Shown here: piece after piece, positions 7,006 to 9,932 of the stretch | Layout: each line of letters starts with the position of its first letter | Position numbering within the stretch: position 1 is the stretch's first letter | The notes under the pieces: model-generated | What the model was told of the DNA's origin: nothing | Databases searched by the model: none | What the model saw: only the letters and a program-made list of their open reading frames with translations | Made by a program: the position numbers and the translations under genes | From: Dehalococcoidia bacterium | GTDB taxonomy: Bacteria; Chloroflexota; Dehalococcoidia; UBA3495 | DNA length: 9,932 nt | NCBI GenBank assembly: GCA_028822675.1 | Contig: JAPKDE010000085.1 | Coordinates: forward strand, 1 to 9,932 | Direction of reading: 5' to 3'

Positions 7006-8133
7006 TTAGTCCAGTATTGTTGCGAACCGCTCCGGGGAGTATCCCTGGATTGAAAGTGCGGTCTCGCCGGTGGTCATCAGGTCAGCAACTGATTGGCCAA
7101 TGCCGGGGGCCAGCAGGATTCCCTTCTTGCCCGCGCCGGTGGCCAAATAGACGTTTTCCCAACCTGGTGCGCGGCCCAGTACCGGCAGCCAGTCTGGCGT
7201 GACTGGGCGCAGGCAGGCGGTGTGGAGCGCCAACTCAGCATTCTCCAGTTCCGGGAATACCCGTCCAAGACGCTTTCGAATCAGTTTGGCTACGTCTTCA
7301 GATAGGTTCAGGTCGAAGCCTTTCCAGTCTTCCGTTGTGCCGCACCAATTTAGTCCGGTCGGTTTGGGGTAGATGGAAGCTCCGCCTCCGGAAATGTCGT
7401 ACTCGATGGGCGCGCCGTCCAGTTTCAGCCGGAGAATCTCACCCTTGAGCGGGTCAACCGGGATGTAGATTCCCAACCAAGCCTCTGCCCTTCGTGACCA
7501 TGGGCCAAGGGCCATCACCACCTGACCACAGGAAATCTCGCCATCTTCCAGGACAACGCGGTCAATTTTGCCGCCGCTGCCTTCCAGACTGCGAACATTG
7601 CCCTCGCGGACGGTCGAGCCAGCCTTGTTGGCTGCGGCTGCAGCAAAGGCTTCAGTTAGCTTATGGCTGTCGGCGGAGGTGTCGCCTTGGTGGTAATAAC
7701 CGCCGAGGATTCCAGGGGCGATTCGCGGTTCGAGCTTAGCTACTTCGTCGGACTCCAGCCACCTGGCGTTGAACCCTTCGACGGCGTCGATGCGGAGTGC
7801 ATCTGCTTTCATGCCGGCGATGTCTGACTCCTCCAATGCCACGTCGATCTTGGCCACGGTGCGGTGTTGGTAGTCGATGCCCGTGTCTTGGATTAGACCT
7901 TCGTGCAGGTCACCGTGAAGCTGATAGCACTCCCAGGCAAAACTGCCCAGGGGGCCAGGAATGCCGATGCCAGTCAGCGGGTTCAGCCCACCGGCGGCGT
8001 TGCCGGAAGCCTGGTTACCCAAGCCGGCGCGTTCAATGATGGTGGATTTGACCCCGGATTGGGCCAGGTAGTAGGCAACGGCACAACCGGCTGCTCCTCC
8101 CCCAATGATTACTACGTCTGCTGTATCAGCCAT
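7006..8133 (-). CDS. DAO-family FAD-dependent oxidoreductase (glycine-oxidase/ThiO-like)
   Basis: The 375-residue protein fits the DAO family in length. The N-terminus has the FAD Rossmann motif VVIIGGGAAGCAVAYYLAQSG (about 7-27), Glu34 (TIIER) to hold the ribose, and a QASGNAAGG loop that contacts the flavin. The C-terminus has CLRPVTPDWLPVLGRAPGWENVYLATG then GILLAPGIGQSVADLM, the second FAD-contact block. Arg309 aligns with the carboxylate-binding Arg of glycine oxidase (R302 in B. subtilis); the usual second Arg of the GHFRNGILLAP block is Lys336 here (GAGKKG). Such enzymes oxidise amines or amino acids, giving imine and usually peroxide. The substrate is not determined; glycine, sarcosine or another amino acid are all possible. 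ATG at 8133 has GGAG five bases upstream. The cyclophilin-like gene follows. Confidence 0.87.
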   Translation of the reverse strand: MADTADVVIIGGGAAGCAVAYYLAQSGVKSTIIERAGLGNQASGNAAGGLNPLTGIGIPGPLGSFAWECYQLHGDLHEGLIQDTGIDYQHRTVAKIDVALEESDIAGMKADALRIDAVEGFNARWLESDEVAKLEPRIAPGILGGYYHQGDTSADSHKLTEAFAAAAANKAGSTVREGNVRSLEGSGGKIDRVVLEDGEISCGQVVMALGPWSRRAEAWLGIYIPVDPLKGEILRLKLDGAPIEYDISGGGASIYPKPTGLNWCGTTEDWKGFDLNLSEDVAKLIRKRLGRVFPELENAELALHTACLRPVTPDWLPVLGRAPGWENVYLATGAGKKGILLAPGIGQSVADLMTTGETALSIQGYSPERFATILD

Positions 8134-8186
8134 GATTACTCCAGTTTTCCTATTATTTGGCGCTAATGTCTGTAACTGCTATGCAC

Positions 8187-8277
8187 ATGTCACCCTGAGC
8201 AAAGCGAAGGGTCTGCCACGTTGTGAATTGGCAGATTCTTTCCCGACAAGTCGGGATTCCTCTCCTCAGGATTACAT
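8187..8277. repeat. MITE-like interspersed repeat with three internal hairpins
   Basis: A 91-bp element in the FAD oxidoreductase/FmdB intergenic region. Its ends are inverted repeats: left ATGTCACCCTGAG (8187-8199) and right CTCAGGATTACAT (8265-8277), whose complement ATGTAATCCTGAG matches at 11 of 13 positions. Inside are three more palindromes: ACCCT/AGGGT (8192-8196, 8208-8212), TCTGCCA/TGGCAGA (8212-8218, 8229-8235) and TCCCGAC-AA-GTCGGGA (8241-8256). The left end (CACCCTGAGCAAAGCGAAGGGTCT) closely resembles the 'CCCTGAGCGAAGCGAAGGGTCT' repeats that I recall as widespread in several bacterial phyla, including Chloroflexota. No coding sequence lies within it. I cannot confirm copy number from one window. 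Confidence 0.6.
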
Positions 8278-8353
8278 ACTCGCGGAATCGATACGCCTGT
8301 GAAATTAAGTTGTTAGTTTCGCCTAGCCTGTGGCACCACTCTGCAACGGGGTT

Positions 8354-8377
8354 TAGAATGGACGTAGATTCAGGAGG
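8354..8377 (+). promoter_or_regulatory. Candidate -10 box and Shine-Dalgarno for the FmdB gene
   Basis: TAGAAT (8354-8359) lies near the expected -10 position for a short leader, followed by a perfect AGGAGG (8372-8377) five bases before the ATG at 8383. The -35 region (around 8331-8336, TGGCAC) is poor. The ribosome site is certain; the promoter box is tentative. Confidence 0.45.
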
Positions 8378-8382
8378 TTTCC

Positions 8383-8613
8383 ATGCCCATCTATGAATAT
8401 TACTGTGCCGATTGCGCTTTGGAATACGAGGTAATGCGCTCAGTTAAGCAGTCCGACGAACCGGCCAATTGTAAGAACTGTGGCAAGCCCGGAGAGCGTC
8501 AGCTATCCAACTTTGCCTTCAAATCCAACACATTTACCGCGCCCAAGTTCAAGGCGTCGCTGGAAAAACCGCTGAGGGCCAGAGACACCCAACCAGCCAA
8601 AGACTCCAAATAA
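8383..8613 (+). CDS. FmdB-family zinc-ribbon protein
   Basis: The 76-residue protein starts MPIYEYYCADC, the signature opening of the FmdB/CxxC regulatory-like family. It holds Cys8-Ala-Asp-Cys11 and Cys30-Lys-Asn-Cys33, a four-cysteine zinc ribbon in the first 40 residues, then FAFKSNTFTA and a Lys/Arg/Pro-rich, probably disordered, tail from about 48. The length is normal for the family (60-110 residues). FmdB was named as a putative regulator of a formamidase gene in Methylophilus, but most members have no assigned function. The start is firm: AGGAGG (8372-8377) five bases upstream. It converges on the DUF971 gene with a gap of 24 bases, in which a short CCTAA-CTAGT-TTAGG palindrome (8614-8628) lies but without a T-run. 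Confidence 0.92.
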   Translation: MPIYEYYCADCALEYEVMRSVKQSDEPANCKNCGKPGERQLSNFAFKSNTFTAPKFKASLEKPLRARDTQPAKDSK

Positions 8614-8637
8614 CCTAACTAGTTTAGGCGGCTCCCT

Positions 8638-9027
8638 TTAGCTGGTGTCCCCGCCGGGAATCTCACCCCCGGTTTCGCTGGAATTTCCGTTCGAATTATT
8701 TGCCTCAGCCCTGGCCTCCCCGCAGATGATGCAGGGGCAGGCGGCGCGCAGCACCCTATAGGTGTATATGCCGGTGTAATGGGCGTCGGTCCAGAGGAAC
8801 TGCACCCCATACTTCCCCGCCGGAAGTTGATCGACCGCCTTCACATCTTTGGGCACTGTGTCCGGGTCGAGCGTGCGTTTGCCGCTCATCTCGTCCACGC
8901 AGTTGGCGCAGGGACACCGCAGCCGCAGGTAGCGGTGGGGGAAGGGACTTCGGTGGGCGTCTTCCCACAGAATCACCACAGCGTCATCCTCTAAATTTAT
9001 GGCGTCGGGCATGATTATTTGTTCCAT
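8638..9027 (-). CDS. DUF971 domain protein with two CxCxxC motifs
   Basis: The 129-residue protein matches the DUF971/GBBH-like N-terminal fold: VVILWEDAHRSPFPHRYLRLRCPCANCVDE near the start and LPAGKYGVQFLWTDAHYTGIYTYRVLRA in the second half. It has two paired motifs, C38-x-C40-x2-C43 and C97-x-C99-x2-C102, consistent with a metal or Fe-S site (inference; many homologues lack the second set). The last 25 residues (NNSNGNSSETGG...) are low complexity and probably disordered. This domain is found alone and, in eukaryotic gamma-butyrobetaine hydroxylases, attached to the dioxygenase; the stand-alone bacterial proteins have no proven function. ATG at 9027 has only a weak purine-rich region upstream; Met6 is an alternative start. 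It lies 60 bases downstream of the TPP enzyme gene in the same direction, so it may be the second gene of that transcript. Confidence 0.88.
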   Translation of the reverse strand: MEQIIMPDAINLEDDAVVILWEDAHRSPFPHRYLRLRCPCANCVDEMSGKRTLDPDTVPKDVKAVDQLPAGKYGVQFLWTDAHYTGIYTYRVLRAACPCIICGEARAEANNSNGNSSETGGEIPGGDTS

Positions 9028-9087
9028 ATGTCTATCTCTATCATTCTTCCCTTATCTAATTTCTCAGATTAGGGATGAACGAGTTTG

Positions 9088-9932
9088 TTATTGGGTCGGT
9101 CCTTGGACCTCGTTCAAGCGGGCCGGTCGCGGCATTTCGTCCGGGTCTGTGGGTATCTCAATGATACTGGGCTTGCCGCAATTCAGCGCCTCAATTAAGG
9201 CGTTGCCAATGTCTTCTGGTCGCTCCACGTAGAACCCGGCTCCGCCGAATATCTCCGCGTATTTGTCAAAGCGTGGGTTGGTTACATCAGCGCCCACGTA
9301 GCGCTCATCAAAGGCGTAACGCTGGTAGGCCTTTTCAGAACCCCAGATGCCGTTGTTCATAATCACGGTGACCAACGGCAGATTGTACTGCACTGCCGTG
9401 GAGAACTCCTGGGCGTTGAACAGGAATCCGCCGTCGCCGTTGAAGTTGATCACGGGCCGGTCCGGAGCGGCAAACTTGGCGCCGATGGCGGCCGGGAAAC
9501 TGAAACCCAGACCACCCAGGTCTAGGGAGGTAATCAGGCTCCTGGGTTCATAGTAGTTCAGGCGATCCTGGCCGTAGTTGGGCGCTAGTCCTGCGTCCAG
9601 GGCGATGATGGCATCGCGGGGCATGACCTTTCTAAGCTCGGCGTAAACCTTTTGGGGTTTCATGGGCGAGCTATTGTCATTTCCCTCGTCGTTTAAACGG
9701 CCGGTGCGGCGAGCGGCTAGGTTGTGGATTTCAGAGACCCATAGGGCGTTGGGCTTCGGCTCGCCTTCGCGGACCTTCTCCAACAGACCTTCCATGACGC
9801 CCTTGGCATCGCCTTCAATCCCAACAGTCACCGGGTAGTTGCGGCCGATTTCTTGCGGGTCAATTTCTATTTGAATAATCTTGGCGTCCGCGGGGATGAA
9901 CCGATTGTCGTAAAAAGTGGTGGACTGGCTGA
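9088..9932 (-). CDS. Thiamine-pyrophosphate-dependent enzyme, acetolactate-synthase-like (partial)
   Basis: The frame is open from the right edge to TAA at 9088 (281 codons visible), so the N-terminal PYR domain is outside. The visible part begins in the central domain (AKIIQIEIDPQEIGRNYPVTVGIEGDAK), and continues with the C-terminal TPP-binding domain: DLGGLGFSFPAAIGAKFAAP, NFNGDGGFLFNAQEFSTAVQ and VIMNNGIWGSEKAYQ. The GDG...NN pair is the TPP/Mg2+ motif of the family. The closing GKPSIIEIPTDPDEM is also typical. Relatives include acetolactate synthase, glyoxylate carboligase, sulfoacetaldehyde acetyltransferase and oxalyl-CoA decarboxylase; the visible part does not decide between them. It is followed by the DUF971 gene after 60 bases. 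Confidence 0.9.
   Translation of the reverse strand, partial: SQSTTFYDNRFIPADAKIIQIEIDPQEIGRNYPVTVGIEGDAKGVMEGLLEKVREGEPKPNALWVSEIHNLAARRTGRLNDEGNDNSSPMKPQKVYAELRKVMPRDAIIALDAGLAPNYGQDRLNYYEPRSLITSLDLGGLGFSFPAAIGAKFAAPDRPVINFNGDGGFLFNAQEFSTAVQYNLPLVTVIMNNGIWGSEKAYQRYAFDERYVGADVTNPRFDKYAEIFGGAGFYVERPEDIGNALIEALNCGKPSIIEIPTDPDEMPRPARLNEVQGPTQ

Noticed and set aside
8331..8346. Possible sigma54 promoter (TGGCAC...TGCA) ahead of the FmdB gene
   Set aside because: The GG and GC elements are separated by nine bases instead of the required ten, the TTGC element lacks its first T, and a sigma54 promoter is not expected in this type of genome.
9028..9087. Hairpin CTAAT/ATTAG between the TPP enzyme and DUF971 genes as a terminator
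   Set aside because: The stem is only five base pairs, AT-rich, and has no T-run; it is unlikely to stop transcription.
9088..9932. Specific naming of the TPP enzyme as oxalyl-CoA decarboxylase because a CoA transferase is present
   Set aside because: The two genes are over 5 kb apart with unrelated genes between, and the N-terminal domain that would help is missing.
1..9932. CRISPR array, tRNA, rRNA, transposase or phage genes
   Set aside because: No regularly spaced direct repeats, cloverleaf or rRNA-like sequence, and no recognisable mobile-element protein was found on either strand.

Overview
The window looks like a piece of chromosome from an uncultivated, probably marine or groundwater, heterotrophic bacterium of moderately high G+C. 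The gene mix (large CaiB/BaiF CoA transferase, Gfo/Idh/MocA oxidoreductase, DinB/MDMPI-type protein, DAO-type flavoenzyme, TPP-dependent decarboxylase/ligase-like enzyme, FmdB zinc ribbon, HxlR regulator with a sterol-carrier-like tail) resembles Chloroflexota of the Dehalococcoidia/SAR202 kind. That placement is inference from gene content; no rRNA or other phylogenetic marker is present.

Layout. Positions 1-520 (minus) hold an HxlR-family regulator running off the left edge. Directly against its start codon, on the plus strand, lies a C-terminal-only acyl-CoA dehydrogenase remnant (520-933), followed by a strong bidirectional terminator (953-989). On the minus strand facing it is an MgtC/SapB membrane protein gene (1001-1390) broken by an in-frame stop in its N-terminal part. 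Positions 1445-3751 (minus) encode a 768-residue tandem fusion of two class III CoA transferase domains, in which only the second appears to keep the catalytic aspartate. A 195-bp spacer with no recognisable gene leads to an AT-richer HEPN-type gene (3947-4546, plus) split by an in-frame TGA. Its tail overlaps the 3' end of a convergent Gfo/Idh/MocA oxidoreductase (4521-5561, minus). A divergent intergenic region with a TATAAT box separates this from a DinB/MDMPI-family protein (5719-6555, plus). Next come a minus-strand pair, a DAO-type FAD oxidoreductase (7006-8133) and a small cyclophilin-like protein (6576-6947). After an intergenic region carrying a roughly 90-bp hairpin-rich, MITE-like repeat (8187-8277) there is an FmdB zinc-ribbon protein (8383-8613, plus). 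It converges on a DUF971 protein (8638-9027, minus), which lies downstream of a TPP-dependent enzyme (9088-9932, minus) cut by the right edge.

How it fits together. Most genes are single metabolic enzymes with short intergenic gaps rather than one long operon. Recurrent themes are CoA/organic-acid chemistry and oxidation of small substrates; no complete pathway can be read from this window. The left third and the 4-kb region show decay (ACAD fragment, MgtC nonsense mutation, HEPN nonsense mutation), which suggests local rearrangement and loss of accessory genes. I see no CRISPR array, tRNA, rRNA, transposase or prophage gene. The most unusual items are the asymmetric tandem CoA transferase, the interrupted HEPN gene and the terminal-inverted-repeat element.
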